64,000 bases of DNA from Curtobacterium citreum (GCF_006715175.1 NZ_VFMQ01000001.1:3548037-3612036); one strand, 5' to 3'; positions 1-9,510 are shown, counted from the stretch's first letter. The notes: generated by a model from the letters alone, not told the origin. A program made the numbers and translations.

Positions 1-130
1 TCGGCCGCGGTTCGCCGTCGCGCAGGAGCTCCGACGGGGTGAACAGGCGCGTGCGCAACGCCGGGGTCCGGTCGAGCACCCGCTCGAACCGGTCCAGGTC
101 GACGACGTCCACCCCGATGCCGATGATCAT
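1..130 (-). CDS. acpS: Holo-ACP synthase, N-terminal part (cut by window edge)
   Basis: Transfers the 4'-phosphopantetheine arm of CoA onto apo-acyl carrier protein in the cytoplasm. Only about 43 residues are present. They begin [15 protein letters not shown], the family signature in which Asp8 binds the metal, and continue into FTPSEL, which matches the FTxxE helix of AcpS. The ATG at 130 lies 7 bases after the glmS stop, so the two form one minus-strand transcript. The active-site Glu helix and trimer core lie outside the window. Confidence 0.9.
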   Translation of the reverse strand, partial: MIIGIGVDVVDLDRFERVLDRTPALRTRLFTPSELLRDGEPRP

Positions 131-137
131 CGTGCGA

Positions 138-1985
138 CTACTCGACGGTGACCGACTTCGCGAGGTTGCGCGGCTGGTCGACGTCGAGGCCCTTGGCCGC
201 GGCGAGCTCCATGCCGAACATGTGCAGCGGCGCGACCGCGAGGAGCGGCTCGAACAGCGGCGTCGCGAGCGGGATCCGCAGGACCTCGTCCGCGAAGGGG
301 AGCACGGCGGCGTCGCCTTCCTCGGCGATCGCGATCACCCGGGCGCCGCGGGCGCGGATCTCCTGGATGTTCGAGACGACCTTCGGGTGCAGGGACCGCT
401 GGTCACGGGGGGACGGCACGATGACGAAGACGATCTGACCGGGCTCGATCAGGGCGATCGGACCGTGCTTGAGCTCGCCGGCGGCGAAGCCCTCGGCGTG
501 GATGTACGCGAGCTCCTTGAGCTTCAGCGCCCCCTCGAGCGCGATCGGGTAGCCGACGTGCCGACCGAGGAACAGCACGCTGCGGGTGTCCGCCATCCAC
601 TTCGCCAGCTCGCTGACCCCGGCAGCGTCGTCGATGGTCTGCTGCAGCTTCGGCGCGAGCCCTTCGAGCTCGGCGACCTGCTCCGCGATCTGCTCGGCGG
701 TCAGCGTCCCGCGCAGGGTCGCCAGGTGCAGCCCGAGCAGGTAGAGCGCGACGCCCTGGGCGATGAACGCCTTCGTCGAGGCCACCGCGACCTCGGGCCC
801 GGCGTGCGTGTAGATCACCGCGTCGGACTCGCGCGGGATGGTGGCGCCCTGGGTGTTGCAGATCGACAGGACCTGCGCGCCCTGCTCCCGCGCGTACTTC
901 ACGGCCATGAGCGTGTCCATGGTCTCGCCGGACTGGCTGATCGAGACGACGAGGGTGCGCTCGTCGAGGACCGGGTCGCGGTACCGGAACTCGTGGGCGA
1001 GCTCGACCTCGACCGGGACGCGGGCCCACTGCTCGATGGCGTACTTGCCGAGGATGCCGGCGTAGGCGGCGGTGCCGCAGGCAATGACGATGACGCGGTC
1101 GACGGTGGCCAGGCGGTCCGCGATCGGGTCGAGGTCGGTGAGCGTCACCGCGCCGTCGTGCACGCGGCCGAGGATCGTCTTCGCGACGGCCTCGGGCTCC
1201 TCGCTGATCTCCTTCGCCATGAAGGACGACCAGCCGCCCTTGTCGGCGGCCGAGGCGTCCCAGCTGACCTCGAACTCCTCCGGGTTGGCCGGGGTGCCGT
1301 CGAAGTGCACGACCTCGACGCCCTCCGGACGGATCGTGGCGATCTCGTCCTGGCCGATCGCGAGGGCACGCTGCGTGTAGGCGACGAACGCTGCGACGTC
1401 CGAGCCCATGAAGTTCTCACCGTCGCCGAGCCCGACCACGAGCGGCGAGTTCCGGCGGGCACCGACGACGACGCCGGGCTGGTCGGCGTGCACGACGAGG
1501 AGCGTGAACGCGCCCTCGAGCCGCTGCACGACCTGCTGCATGGCGGAGGTCAGGTCACCGGTCTCGCGGTACGCCCGGCCGACCAGGTGCGCAGCGACCT
1601 CGGTGTCGGTCTCGCTCGTGAACGTGACGCCCTCGGCCAGGAGCTCGTCCTTCAGCGGGGCGAAGTTCTCGATGATGCCGTTGTGGATGAGCGCGAGCTT
1701 GCCGCCGTCCGCCAGGTGCGGGTGCGCGTTGCCGTCGGTCGGGCCGCCGTGCGTCGCCCAGCGGGTGTGCCCGATGCCGGTGCCGCCGTCCGCGATCGGG
1801 TGCTCGGCGAGCTCGTCGACGAGGGCCTGGAGCTTGCCGGCCTTCTTCGCGGAGGCCAGGTCGTGCGACCCGTCGACGACCGCGATCCCGGCCGAGTCGT
1901 AGCCGCGGTACTCGAGACGACGGAGGCCGCCGAGGAGGACCTCCTGGCTGCTCTTGGTGCCGACGTAGCCCACGATTCCACACAT
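138..1985 (-). CDS. glmS: Glutamine--fructose-6-phosphate aminotransferase (isomerizing)
   Basis: Makes glucosamine-6-phosphate from fructose-6-phosphate and glutamine, the first step to UDP-GlcNAc for peptidoglycan. The 615-residue protein starts MCGIVGYVG, so Cys2 becomes the N-terminal nucleophile of the glutamine amidotransferase domain (about 1-220). Two SIS sugar-isomerase domains follow (about 290-430 and 460-605; the SISQSGET motif is visible) and it ends in the typical [13 protein letters not shown]. The frame is open further upstream, but Cys2 must follow the initiator Met, which fixes the start at 1985. A TAnnnT hexamer 7 bases upstream suggests a leaderless mRNA, so no glmS ribozyme is expected. 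It is followed by acpS. GlmM, the next enzyme of the pathway, is encoded nearby at 3748-5118. Confidence 0.97.
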   Translation of the reverse strand: MCGIVGYVGTKSSQEVLLGGLRRLEYRGYDSAGIAVVDGSHDLASAKKAGKLQALVDELAEHPIADGGTGIGHTRWATHGGPTDGNAHPHLADGGKLALIHNGIIENFAPLKDELLAEGVTFTSETDTEVAAHLVGRAYRETGDLTSAMQQVVQRLEGAFTLLVVHADQPGVVVGARRNSPLVVGLGDGENFMGSDVAAFVAYTQRALAIGQDEIATIRPEGVEVVHFDGTPANPEEFEVSWDASAADKGGWSSFMAKEISEEPEAVAKTILGRVHDGAVTLTDLDPIADRLATVDRVIVIACGTAAYAGILGKYAIEQWARVPVEVELAHEFRYRDPVLDERTLVVSISQSGETMDTLMAVKYAREQGAQVLSICNTQGATIPRESDAVIYTHAGPEVAVASTKAFIAQGVALYLLGLHLATLRGTLTAEQIAEQVAELEGLAPKLQQTIDDAAGVSELAKWMADTRSVLFLGRHVGYPIALEGALKLKELAYIHAEGFAAGELKHGPIALIEPGQIVFVIVPSPRDQRSLHPKVVSNIQEIRARGARVIAIAEEGDAAVLPFADEVLRIPLATPLFEPLLAVAPLHMFGMELAAAKGLDVDQPRNLAKSVTVE

Positions 1986-1992
1986 GCGATCG

Positions 1993-1998
1993 ATCCTA
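1993..1998 (-). promoter_or_regulatory. -10 element (TAGGAT) of a probable leaderless glmS promoter
   Basis: On the minus strand TAGGAT ends 7 bases before the glmS ATG, so transcription would begin at or next to the start codon. No good -35 hexamer is seen 16-18 bases upstream. It lies back to back with the peroxidase -10 element at 2043-2048. Confidence 0.5.
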
Positions 1999-2042
1999 CG
2001 GTCTGCCTGGGGAGCAACCCTGCACGCTCGCAGGACTGGGGA

Positions 2043-2048
2043 TACCGT
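2043..2048 (+). promoter_or_regulatory. -10 element (TACCGT) of a probable leaderless peroxidase promoter
   Basis: TACCGT ends exactly 7 bases before the ATG at 2056, the same geometry as at glmS, coaA and truA. There is no Shine-Dalgarno sequence between it and the start, which fits a leaderless transcript. No clear -35 is visible. Confidence 0.5.
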
Positions 2049-2055
2049 TTGGACC

Positions 2056-2541
2056 ATGGGACGTTTCGACGACATCGCGATCACGACGCTGCACGGTGAG
2101 CAGACCACGTTCGGGCAGTTCGCGGACAAGGCCGTGCTCGTGGTCAACGTCGCGTCCCGCTGCGGGCTCGCGCCGCAGTACGAGCAGCTCGAGGCCCTGC
2201 AGCAGCAGTACGGGCCGCGCGGCTTCACGGTGCTCGGCTTCCCGAGCAACCAGTTCCTGCAGGAGCTCGGCTCGTCCGAGGCGATCGACGAGTACTGCTC
2301 CACGACCTGGGGTGTCACGTTCCCGATGTCCGAGAAGGTCAAGGTGAACGGCAAGGGCGCGCACCCGCTCTACCAGGCGCTCAAGGAGACGCCCGACGCG
2401 TCCGGCAAGGCCGGCCGGGTCAGCTGGAACTTCGAGAAGTTCCTGGTCGCGCCGGACGGCACGGTCACCCGGTTCCGTCCCACGACGAAGCCGGACGCCC
2501 CCGAGGTCGTCGCCGCCATCGAGGCGGCCCTGCCCGCCTGA
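2056..2541 (+). CDS. Glutathione-peroxidase-family thiol peroxidase
   Basis: Reduces hydrogen peroxide or lipid hydroperoxides. Actinobacteria usually lack glutathione, so thioredoxin or mycothiol is the likely reductant (inference). The 161-residue protein has the thioredoxin-fold GPx core: NVASRCG with peroxidatic Cys36 (Cys, not Sec), FPSNQF, Gln69, and WNF with Trp124 and Asn125, giving a full catalytic tetrad. Cys81 in EYCST is at the resolving-cysteine position of thioredoxin-dependent members. The ATG at 2056 is chosen because the family fold starts there and a -10 hexamer sits just upstream. It is divergent from glmS. Confidence 0.93.
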   Translation: MGRFDDIAITTLHGEQTTFGQFADKAVLVVNVASRCGLAPQYEQLEALQQQYGPRGFTVLGFPSNQFLQELGSSEAIDEYCSTTWGVTFPMSEKVKVNGKGAHPLYQALKETPDASGKAGRVSWNFEKFLVAPDGTVTRFRPTTKPDAPEVVAAIEAALPA

Positions 2542-2595
2542 CGGGCTCGGTCCGCCCGACCGGCGCGCGTCCGCCGGACGCGCACCGCCACACCG

Positions 2596-2651
2596 GACGG
2601 GAGGCACGGATCACGTGGGCCGGTCGGCTGACGTGATCCGCGCCTCCCGTC
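2596..2651. repeat. Intergenic palindrome of the GGACGGGAGGCACG family, copy 1
   Basis: Two 21-base arms (2596-2616 and 2631-2651) pair with a single mismatch around a 14-base loop. The outer arm sequence GACGGGAGGCACGG recurs at 6415-6456 and 20199-20242. It can terminate the peroxidase mRNA, whose stop is 55 bases upstream. Its right arm ends 2 bases before the coaA -10 hexamer, so it also fills the space where a -35 would be. Confidence 0.8.
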
Positions 2652-2653
2652 GG

Positions 2654-2659
2654 TACGCT
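2654..2659 (+). promoter_or_regulatory. -10 element (TACGCT) of a probable leaderless coaA promoter
   Basis: TACGCT ends 7 bases before the ATG at 2667. It favours that ATG over the in-frame GTG two codons upstream, which would lie before the expected transcription start. Confidence 0.5.
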
Positions 2660-2666
2660 CGTGCCC

Positions 2667-3611
2667 ATGCCGATCCCGGAAGCCACCGTCGCGCACCCGA
2701 CCCCGTTCGTGGAGATCCCGCGCGACGAGTGGTCGCAGCTCGCGCCGAAGGAGCACCTGTCGCTCACCGAGACCGAGATCGTGCAGCTGCGCGGCCTCGG
2801 GGACCGGCTCGACATCCGCGAGGTGCAGGACGTGTACCTGCCGCTGTCCCGGCTGCTGACGCTCTACGCGGCCGGCGCACGGAACCTGCACGCCGAGACC
2901 AGCCGGTTCCTGGGCGAACGCGCCGGACGCACGCCCTTCGTGATCGGGGTCGCGGGGTCCGTCGCGGTCGGCAAGTCCACCGTCGCCCGCCTGCTGCGCG
3001 AGCTGACGAAGCGCTGGCCGGACACCCCGCGCGTGGAACTCGTGACGACGGACGGGTTCCTGTACCCGAACGCCGAGCTGGAGCGTCGCGGGATCATGGA
3101 CCGCAAGGGCTTCCCCGAGTCGTACGACCGGCGGGCGCTGCTGCGCTTCGTGAGCCAGGTGAAGAGCGGCGCGGCAGAGGTGCGGGCGCCCTACTACTCG
3201 CACCTGGTCTACGACATCGTGCCCGACGCCGAGATCGTGGTGCGGCAGCCGGACGTCCTCATCGTCGAGGGGCTCAACGTGCTCGCACCGCCGGTGCACG
3301 GGCGGCTCGCCCTGTCCGACCTGTTCGACTTCACGATCTACGTCGATGCGAAGACCCGGGACATCGAGTCCTGGTACGTCGACCGGTTCCTCGCCCTGCA
3401 GGAGCAGGCGTTCTCGAGCCCGGACTCGTTCTTCCACCGGTTCGCCTCGCTGTCCCGCGAGGACGCCGTGCGCACCGCGACCGACGTCTGGCGGGCGATC
3501 AACGAGCCGAACCTGCTCGAGAACGTGCTGCCGACCCGCTCCCGGGCGACCCTGGTGCTCCGCAAGGGCGCGAACCACGAGGTGTCGTCGGTGTTGCTCC
3601 GCAAGATCTGA
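2667..3611 (+). CDS. coaA: Type I pantothenate kinase
   Basis: Phosphorylates pantothenate with ATP, the first and usually rate-limiting step of CoA synthesis. The 314-residue cytoplasmic protein is of normal length for the bacterial CoaA (PRK-like) family. It has the P-loop [12 protein letters not shown] at about 95-106, [10 protein letters not shown] after it, the [11 protein letters not shown] substrate segment, and IVEGLNVL in the Walker-B region. It ends just before a strong bidirectional terminator and faces glmM. It is the only CoA gene here, but its product feeds the AcpS reaction encoded at the window edge. Confidence 0.96.
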   Translation: MPIPEATVAHPTPFVEIPRDEWSQLAPKEHLSLTETEIVQLRGLGDRLDIREVQDVYLPLSRLLTLYAAGARNLHAETSRFLGERAGRTPFVIGVAGSVAVGKSTVARLLRELTKRWPDTPRVELVTTDGFLYPNAELERRGIMDRKGFPESYDRRALLRFVSQVKSGAAEVRAPYYSHLVYDIVPDAEIVVRQPDVLIVEGLNVLAPPVHGRLALSDLFDFTIYVDAKTRDIESWYVDRFLALQEQAFSSPDSFFHRFASLSREDAVRTATDVWRAINEPNLLENVLPTRSRATLVLRKGANHEVSSVLLRKI

Positions 3612-3640
3612 CGCAGTGCGTCGGCGCGCCGCCGTGGTCC

Positions 3641-3706
3641 TCCGCACAACCGAGAGCACCCCGCGCCACGCAATCACGTGGTTCGGGGTGCGTTCGGTTG
3701 TGCGGA
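3641..3706. terminator. Bidirectional terminator hairpin between coaA and glmM
   Basis: The arms 3641-3663 and 3684-3706 match at 21 of 23 positions around a 20-base loop. It lies 30 bases after the coaA stop and 42 bases after the glmM stop in the other direction, as expected for a shared terminator of convergent genes. Confidence 0.75.
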
Positions 3707-3747
3707 AGCAGCCCGCGCCGCCAGCCGTCGATGCCGGAGCGCGGCGC

Positions 3748-5118
3748 CTACGCCGCGATCGTCAGCCGGTCGGACACGACGGCCGCGAGTTCCTCGGCGA
3801 CGCGCTGGGCCTCGTCCTGCGAGGCGGCCTCGACCATCACGCGCACGACGGGCTCGGTGCCCGACGGGCGGAGCAGCACGCGCCCGGCGTCCCCGAGCGC
3901 GGCAGAGGCGGCGGTCACCGCGTCCTGCACGCCCTGGTCGTCGAGCCCGTGGCGGTCGACCCCGCGGACGTTGAGCAGCACCTGCGGGAACACGGTCATG
4001 CACGACGCGAGCTCCTGCAGGGTCTTGCCCGTGCGCGCCATCTCCGCGACGAGGTGCAGCCCCGTCAGGACACCGTCCCCGGTGGTCGCGTGGTCGCTGA
4101 AGATGATGTGCCCGGACTGCTCGCCGCCGAGCGAGAACCCGCCCTCGGTCATCTTCTCGAGCACGTAGCGGTCGCCCACGCCGGTCTCGAGCACCGTGAT
4201 GCCCGCGTCCGCCATGGCCCGCTTGAGCCCGAGATTCGACATGACGGTGGCCACGAGCGTGTCGGACGCCAGCAGCCCCCGCTCCTGCAGGGACAGCGCG
4301 AGGATCGCCATGATCTGGTCGCCGTCGATCGCGTTGCCGGCGGCGTCGACCGCGAGGCACCGGTCGGCGTCGCCGTCGTGCGCGATGCCGACGTCCGCCC
4401 CGGCTTCGAGGACCGCGGCGGCGAGGTTGTCGATGTGCGTCGAGCCCACGCCGTCGTTGATGTTCATGCCGTCCGGGTCGGCACCGATGAGCGTCACCCG
4501 GGCACCGGCGTTGACGAACACCTCGGGCGAGACGCCGGCGGCGGCACCGTTCGCGCAGTCGAGCACGACGTGGATGCCGTCGAGCCGGTGCGGGAGCGTG
4601 CCGAGCAGGTGCACGACGTAACGGTCCTCGGCGTCGGCGAAGCGCGTGATCCGGCCGACGTCGCCGCCGGTCGGGGTCGGTGCGGACTGGTCGTGCATGG
4701 CCGCCTCGATGCGGTCCTCGACCTCGTCCGGGAGCTTCCGGCCGCCCGTGGCGAAGAACTTGATCCCGTTGTCCGGCGCCGGGTTGTGCGACGCGGAGAT
4801 CATCACGCCGAAGTCGGCGTCGATGTCGGCGACCAGAAAGGCCGCCGCGGGGGTGGGGATGACCCCGGCGTCGAGCACGTCGACGCCGGCGGAGGCGAGC
4901 CCGGCCGCGACCGCGGCACCGAGGAACTCGCCGGAGACGCGCGGGTCGCGCGCCAGGACCGCGCGCGGGCGCGGTCGACCGGACGCCCGGCGGGCGTCCG
5001 CATGGTGTCCGTGCGTGAGCACGGCCGCGCTGGCCTGGGCGAGACCCAGAGCCAGCGCGGCCGTCAGCTCGCCGTTGGCGAGTCCACGAACACCGTCGGT
5101 ACCGAACAGACGCGGCAT
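3748..5118 (-). CDS. glmM: Phosphoglucosamine mutase
   Basis: Interconverts glucosamine-6-phosphate and glucosamine-1-phosphate, the step after GlmS. The 456-residue protein has the alpha-D-phosphohexomutase layout: FGTDGVRG at the N-terminus, the phosphoserine loop ISASHNP with Ser110 as the phosphorylated residue, the metal loop DGDADR near 255, and the sugar-specificity segment GGEQSGH. The C-terminal phosphate-binding loop reads [11 protein letters not shown]. The start at 5118 gives [12 protein letters not shown], the usual N-terminus. It follows rpsI by 22 bases and is probably transcribed with rplM-rpsI. Confidence 0.96.
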   Translation of the reverse strand: MPRLFGTDGVRGLANGELTAALALGLAQASAAVLTHGHHADARRASGRPRPRAVLARDPRVSGEFLGAAVAAGLASAGVDVLDAGVIPTPAAAFLVADIDADFGVMISASHNPAPDNGIKFFATGGRKLPDEVEDRIEAAMHDQSAPTPTGGDVGRITRFADAEDRYVVHLLGTLPHRLDGIHVVLDCANGAAAGVSPEVFVNAGARVTLIGADPDGMNINDGVGSTHIDNLAAAVLEAGADVGIAHDGDADRCLAVDAAGNAIDGDQIMAILALSLQERGLLASDTLVATVMSNLGLKRAMADAGITVLETGVGDRYVLEKMTEGGFSLGGEQSGHIIFSDHATTGDGVLTGLHLVAEMARTGKTLQELASCMTVFPQVLLNVRGVDRHGLDDQGVQDAVTAASAALGDAGRVLLRPSGTEPVVRVMVEAASQDEAQRVAEELAAVVSDRLTIAA

Positions 5119-5140
5119 TGCGATCGGGTTCGCCAGGCGA

Positions 5141-5626
5141 CTAGCGCTTCGAGAACTGCGACGCCTTGCGGGCCTTCTTGAGACCGGCCTTCTTGCGCTC
5201 GATGACGCGGGCGTCACGGGTGAGGAAGCCGGCCTTCTTGAGGGTGGCGCGGTTGTTCTCGCGGTCGATCTCGTTCAGCGCACGCGCGATGGCGAGGCGG
5301 AGCGCACCGGCCTGACCCGAGGGGCCACCACCGGTGATGCGGGCGGTGACGTCGTAGGCGCCGAGGAGCTCGAGCACCTTGAACGGGTCGTTGATGAGCT
5401 GCTGGTGCAGCTTGTTCGGGAAGTAGTCCTCGAGCGTGCGGCCGTTCACCGTGAAGGTGCCGCCACCGGGGACGAGGCGGACGCGCGCGATGGCCTCCTT
5501 GCGGCGCCCGACGGCACCGCCCGAGACGTTGAGGATCTGGCGGGGAGCGGCCTCGGACGCGACGGGCGCGCTCTCGGTCGTGAAGCTCTCCGGGGTCTGG
5601 TCGAGGGAGTCAGCGATCTGTGCCAT
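5141..5626 (-). CDS. rpsI: 30S ribosomal protein S9
   Basis: Small-subunit head protein whose basic C-terminal tail reaches the P-site tRNA. The conserved core begins at about residue 33 with [16 protein letters not shown] and ends with the invariant ...SQFSKR. The first 30 or so residues are an acidic, Ser/Thr/Pro-rich extension common in Actinobacteria. The 161-residue length fits that form. It sits 36 bases downstream of rplM. Confidence 0.97.
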   Translation of the reverse strand: MAQIADSLDQTPESFTTESAPVASEAAPRQILNVSGGAVGRRKEAIARVRLVPGGGTFTVNGRTLEDYFPNKLHQQLINDPFKVLELLGAYDVTARITGGGPSGQAGALRLAIARALNEIDRENNRATLKKAGFLTRDARVIERKKAGLKKARKASQFSKR

Positions 5627-5662
5627 GAGTTGTATCAGTCCTTGAAGTCGTCGTGGCCGGAA

Positions 5663-6109
5663 CTACTGTGCGACCTGGTCGAAGGTGTACGCCTTGGGCT
5701 GCTGCGCGGCGTGCGGGTGCTCCGCGCCGGCGTAGACCTTCAGCTTCTTGAGCTGCTCACGGCCGAGGGTGTTCTTCGGCAGCATGCCGCGGATCGCCTT
5801 CTCGACGGCGCGGGTCGGGTGCTTCTCGAGCATCTCCGGGTAGGAGGTCGCGGTGAGGCCGCCCGGGTAGCCCGAGTGACGGTAGTAGACCTTCTTCGCG
5901 AGCTTGGAGCCGGTGAGGGCGACCTTGTCCGCGTTGATGATGATGACGTAGTCACCCATGTCCATGTGCTGGGCGAAGGTGGCCTTGTGCTTGCCGCGCA
6001 GGAGCGCCGCGGCGTGGGTGGCGAGGCGGCCGAGGACGACGTCGGTCGCGTCGATGACGATCCAGTCGTGCTGGACGTCTGCCGGCTTCGGGGAGAACGT
6101 ACGAGTCAC
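5663..6109 (-). CDS. rplM: 50S ribosomal protein L13
   Basis: Early-assembling large-subunit protein. The 148-residue product begins [20 protein letters not shown] if the GTG at 6109 is used; this fits the family length and N-terminus. The frame is open upstream, but that stretch does not look like protein. YRHSGYPGG and the AIRGMLPKN motif are present. No good Shine-Dalgarno precedes the GTG. It is the first gene of rplM-rpsI(-glmM), driven by the promoter at 6248-6277. Confidence 0.95.
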   Translation of the reverse strand: MTRTFSPKPADVQHDWIVIDATDVVLGRLATHAAALLRGKHKATFAQHMDMGDYVIIINADKVALTGSKLAKKVYYRHSGYPGGLTATSYPEMLEKHPTRAVEKAIRGMLPKNTLGREQLKKLKVYAGAEHPHAAQQPKAYTFDQVAQ

Positions 6110-6247
6110 AGGAGTGCTGCTTTCGTGTCGAGGTGAGGAGTCCGTGAATCCCGCTCCGGTGGGTGTTCCTCGTGTGATGCACGCGGAACTGCCCGGTGGA
6201 GGGCCCATCTGACTGTCCGGCGCACGGGGCGCACAGACCAAGGAAAG

Positions 6248-6277
6248 AGCCTACCGGACCGGCCTCCCGCTGGTCAA
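6248..6277 (-). promoter_or_regulatory. rplM-rpsI promoter
   Basis: On the minus strand TTGACC (6272-6277) and TAGGCT (6248-6253) are 18 bases apart, a good match to a primary sigma factor promoter. The predicted start near 6241 gives a leader of about 130 bases. The identical -10 TAGGCT is used by the rpsL promoter at 44838. Confidence 0.7.
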
Positions 6278-6307
6278 ACGCGACCGGCTCGGTCCGGGTG
6301 GCCGTTT

Positions 6308-6365
6308 CGCGCGTAGGAGGTCGAAACGCGCGTAGGAGGCCCGAACTTCTGACCACCTACGCGCG
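6308..6365. repeat. Direct plus inverted repeat of CGCGCGTAGGAGG
   Basis: CGCGCGTAGGAGG occurs at 6308-6320 and 6327-6339, 19 bases apart. A third copy is inverted at 6353-6365 with one mismatch. The second and third copies can form a 13-bp hairpin with a 13-base loop. It lies upstream of the rplM -35, so a regulatory or structural role is possible; the function is unknown. Confidence 0.6.
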
Positions 6366-6414
6366 ATTCGGCTTCCCACCGCACGCGCCATGGGTCGGAA
6401 CGCGCGTTCACGGC

Positions 6415-6456
6415 GGACGGGAGGCACGGTGTCAGCTGGCACCGTGCCTCCCGTCC
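6415..6456 (-). terminator. Terminator palindrome after the nuclease gene (GGACGGGAGGCACG family, copy 2)
   Basis: Perfect 17-bp arms (6415-6431 and 6440-6456) enclose an 8-base loop. It begins 9 bases after the nuclease stop codon on the minus strand, the right place for a terminator. The arm sequence GGACGGGAGGCACGG is the same as in the palindromes at 2596 and 20199. Confidence 0.75.
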
Positions 6457-6465
6457 GGCCTCTGG

Positions 6466-9400
6466 TTACGCGACGCGGGCGCGGCGGCGGCGTGCCACCA
6501 GCACACCCGCACCCGCAGCGAGGAGCAGCAGCGCCGCGGCGATGCCACCCGTCAGGTCGGCACCCGTGAACGCGAGCGCACCCGTCACCGGGTCGATGGT
6601 GATCGTCGTCCAGCCGATCAGCGACCCGTCAGCAGCCGTGACCACGGTGCGGTGGGGCCCAGCCGGCGCATCCGCGGGAATCGTCACCCGCACCGTCCCG
6701 TCAGCCGCGACCGTCACCGTGCCCAGCAACGTCGGCGTCGAGAACATCCACACGTTCACCCGCTGCCCCGCGTACTGCGTGCCGACACCGATCGTGATCG
6801 TCTCACCCGCACGAGCCGACGACGGCGCCGTGACCGTTCCGCGGTTCGCATCCGTCAGGGACGACTCCGACGGAGCGACCGGCGTCGAATCAGCACCCGG
6901 GGTCGGCGCGGGCGTCTGACCGGCACCCGGAGCCGTACCAGGGTCGGTCGGATCGGTGCCCGGGTCCGTGGGGTCCGTGCCCGGGTCCGTCGGGGTGCTG
7001 TCGCCGGTCAGGTCGAAGCCGACCAGGATCGGGTCGTGGTCGCTCGCCCGGTAGACGTCGTCGGTGTACAGGTTCGTCGCGTTGTAGTTGTAGCGGCTGT
7101 ACTCCAGGGCCACTGACTCGACCGAGTTGATGTTCCAGATGTCCACACCCGTCACCGTCGCGAGTGCCGCCGGCGAGGCGAGCACGTGGTCGAGCGACCC
7201 GCTCAGGCCGCTGAACACGTACGACCACTCCGACGAGTCGAGCGCCGGCCCGAGGTCGGTGTAGCCAGCCTCGTCGAGGACGACCATCGGGTCCTCCTGG
7301 CTGTAGGCGTTGAAGTCGCCCAGCATGAACACCTTGTCGGTGCCGTACTGCGTCTGCATCTTTGCGGAGAACGCGGCGAGCGCCGTCGCCTGCTTCACGC
7401 GGTCCGCGTTCGACGCCCCCTGGCCGTCGCCCTGGTCAGCGTTCTCGCCGGTGCCGGACCCCTTCGACTTGAAGTGGTTCGCGATCACGAGGAATTCGTC
7501 GTCCGCCGTGCCCCCGACCGGACGGAACGCGTCCGCGACGGGCTGACGGGCGTTCGTGAACGCCGGGTCGATGAGGATCGTCGACTCACCCGTGGGTGCG
7601 ACGCGGTCCTTCTTGTAGATGAGTGCCAGGCGGATGACGTCCTCGCTCGCGGGGAGCGTCTTCGGCGACTTCACGTACGCCCAGGTGTCGGCACCGGTCG
7701 CGGCGTTGAGCGCCCCGACGAGGGTGGCCACGGCGGCGTCACGGTCCTGGCCGAACTCGGCGGAGTTCTCGATCTCCTCGAGCGAGACGACGTCGGCCCC
7801 GAGACCGTTGATCGCCTTGACGATCTTGACCTGCTGGCGCTCGAAGTCCTCTTGCTCGGCGGCGCCACGGGCGTTGCAGCCGGAGTTCACCGTGACGGGG
7901 TCGCCGTCGCGGTCCGTGTAGTACGAGCAGCCGGTGAGCTGGTCGCCCGTCGTCGGGAAGTAGTTGAGGACGTTGAAACCGGCGAGCTTGAGGTCGCCGC
8001 CGACGTCCTGGGGCTTCGTCGTGCGGACGTTCGAGAACGTCGCGGGCAGGTCGGTCTTCGCCGTAGCCCCGGTGATCGGCGACGTCGGCTGGAACTTCCA
8101 CGAGTCGTTGCGGTAGTCGAGGACGACGGGCTTCGTGAAGGTCGCCGCTGCTCCGACGGTGACGGGCCCCTGCGTCAGCCAGGACACCGGGATCGACTTG
8201 TTCGCCTGGGTCAGGAAGTTCGTGCTGCCACCGTCGTCGAGGGTGACCTTGCGGGCGGCGTTGTCGGCCTCCACCGCCTTGGCCGCTGCGCTGCCCGGTC
8301 GGGCGACCTCGGTGGGCTGGATCAGCCGCTTCGTACCAGACGCCAGGACGACCTCGCCGTACTGGTTCGTCGTGTAGTTGTCGGCGACGGTGTAGTCGCC
8401 CTGCGGCGCGACAAGCATGCTCTCGAGCGACTCGCGCTGCGCGTCCGAGGACGGGAACGCGACGGTGGCGGCCTGCGGTGCCGGCACGGTCTCGGTGAGC
8501 TTCGTCATGCCGCCGGCGGCGACGTTCAGCTCGGTGAGGCCGTAGTACTCGCTCACCGAACCGGTGAGTTGGACGTAGTCGCCCGCTGCGACCTGGGACG
8601 CGGTGGCCGAGGAGAACACGAAGACGCCGTCGGACGCGGTGTGCGTGCCGAAGTCGATCGCACCGCCGGTGTCGGGGGTCTGCACGGTGTAGCCGTTGAA
8701 CCCACCGGTGGCGTACACGGCGGTGACGACGCCCTTCGTGACGACGGACTTGCCGACGTACGGCGAGGTGTCCGTCGTGCCCTGCAGCTGCGCGATGGTG
8801 ACGGCCTCGGCAGGAGCACCGGGGTCCGTCGGGTCGGTCGGGTCGGTCGGGTCCGTCGGCGCCGTCTCATCGGCGGCGTTCGTCGGCGTGAGTGTCGTCG
8901 TGACGGAGAAGTCCGCCGCGTTGTCGTCGCTGTCGACCGTGCCCTGGCGAACCAATCCGTTCGGGACGGTGTTTCCGCCGTCGACCGTGCGCACGTGCCC
9001 CTCGAAGGTGTTCGACGCACCGTAGCCGAGGAGGTCCACGACCCCCGCGGTGCCCGCCGCGATCGCGCCGGTCGGCAGGGTGAGCGCCTTGGACTGGTCG
9101 GACAGGACCAGCGTGCCCGTGGTGCCCGAGGCGTTCAGGGTCGCGGTGTCGTCCGCGGCAGGCAGGTCAGCACCCGTCGCGCCGTTGCCCGCCATCGTGA
9201 CGAGGAACGTCCCGTTCGCGGGGACGGTGCCCTCGAGGCCGCTCGTGCTGAACGCCGCCGAGCCGGTCGCCGAGCGGTACTGCAGCGACCAGCCGTCGAC
9301 CGAGACCGGAGCGTCGGTCGGGTTCGCGATCTCGACGAACTTCTTGTTGAAGAGGGCGTTCGCGCTGCCGCCCTTCAGGTAGGCCTCGGCGATGACGAGA

Positions 9401-9510
9401 CCCGTGCCGGCGGTGTTCGCACTGGCGACGGAGACGGAGGCGAGTGGCGCTGCGAGGAGTGTCGCGGCCACCGTGGCGCACAGCAGAGTGCGGCCGACGA
9501 TCTTGGGCAT
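6466..9510 (-). CDS. Secreted, wall-anchored ExeM/NucH-like endonuclease/phosphatase-fold nuclease
   Basis: Probable extracellular nuclease of 1014 residues. In order: a signal peptide (1 to about 31, ending SVASA), a lamin-tail-like domain (about 35-165, EAYLKGGSANALFNKKFVEI), a TDPTDPTD linker, an OB-fold region (about 240-450), and an endonuclease/exonuclease/phosphatase domain (about 505-830). The last shows FNVLNYF near 510, SLEEIEN near 578, LGDFNAYSQ near 733 and SDHDP near 824, which together make the metal-dependent active site. Next come a PTDPGTD repeat linker and a separate Ig-like region. The C-terminus is LAFTG (about 982), a hydrophobic helix and RRRRAR, a sorting signal of the LAxTG type known for class E sortases. 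No sortase gene is in the window. It likely cleaves extracellular DNA for phosphate or nucleoside scavenging or biofilm turnover (inference from the family). It is transcribed alone. Confidence 0.85.
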   Translation of the reverse strand: MPKIVGRTLLCATVAATLLAAPLASVSVASANTAGTGLVIAEAYLKGGSANALFNKKFVEIANPTDAPVSVDGWSLQYRSATGSAAFSTSGLEGTVPANGTFLVTMAGNGATGADLPAADDTATLNASGTTGTLVLSDQSKALTLPTGAIAAGTAGVVDLLGYGASNTFEGHVRTVDGGNTVPNGLVRQGTVDSDDNAADFSVTTTLTPTNAADETAPTDPTDPTDPTDPGAPAEAVTIAQLQGTTDTSPYVGKSVVTKGVVTAVYATGGFNGYTVQTPDTGGAIDFGTHTASDGVFVFSSATASQVAAGDYVQLTGSVSEYYGLTELNVAAGGMTKLTETVPAPQAATVAFPSSDAQRESLESMLVAPQGDYTVADNYTTNQYGEVVLASGTKRLIQPTEVARPGSAAAKAVEADNAARKVTLDDGGSTNFLTQANKSIPVSWLTQGPVTVGAAATFTKPVVLDYRNDSWKFQPTSPITGATAKTDLPATFSNVRTTKPQDVGGDLKLAGFNVLNYFPTTGDQLTGCSYYTDRDGDPVTVNSGCNARGAAEQEDFERQQVKIVKAINGLGADVVSLEEIENSAEFGQDRDAAVATLVGALNAATGADTWAYVKSPKTLPASEDVIRLALIYKKDRVAPTGESTILIDPAFTNARQPVADAFRPVGGTADDEFLVIANHFKSKGSGTGENADQGDGQGASNADRVKQATALAAFSAKMQTQYGTDKVFMLGDFNAYSQEDPMVVLDEAGYTDLGPALDSSEWSYVFSGLSGSLDHVLASPAALATVTGVDIWNINSVESVALEYSRYNYNATNLYTDDVYRASDHDPILVGFDLTGDSTPTDPGTDPTDPGTDPTDPGTAPGAGQTPAPTPGADSTPVAPSESSLTDANRGTVTAPSSARAGETITIGVGTQYAGQRVNVWMFSTPTLLGTVTVAADGTVRVTIPADAPAGPHRTVVTAADGSLIGWTTITIDPVTGALAFTGADLTGGIAAALLLLAAGAGVLVARRRRARVA

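Larger units (their letters stand above)
6110..6465. other. Intergenic region between rplM and the secreted nuclease gene
   Basis: About 356 bases without a gene. From the rplM side it holds a leader of about 130 bases, the rplM promoter (6248-6277), a repeat/hairpin unit (6308-6365) and the terminator palindrome after the nuclease gene (6415-6456). No credible small ORF was seen. Confidence 0.7.

Noticed and set aside
1986..2055. glmS ribozyme or riboswitch upstream of glmS
   Set aside because: Only 70 bases separate glmS from the divergent gene and the -10 lies 7 bases from the ATG, leaving no leader RNA.
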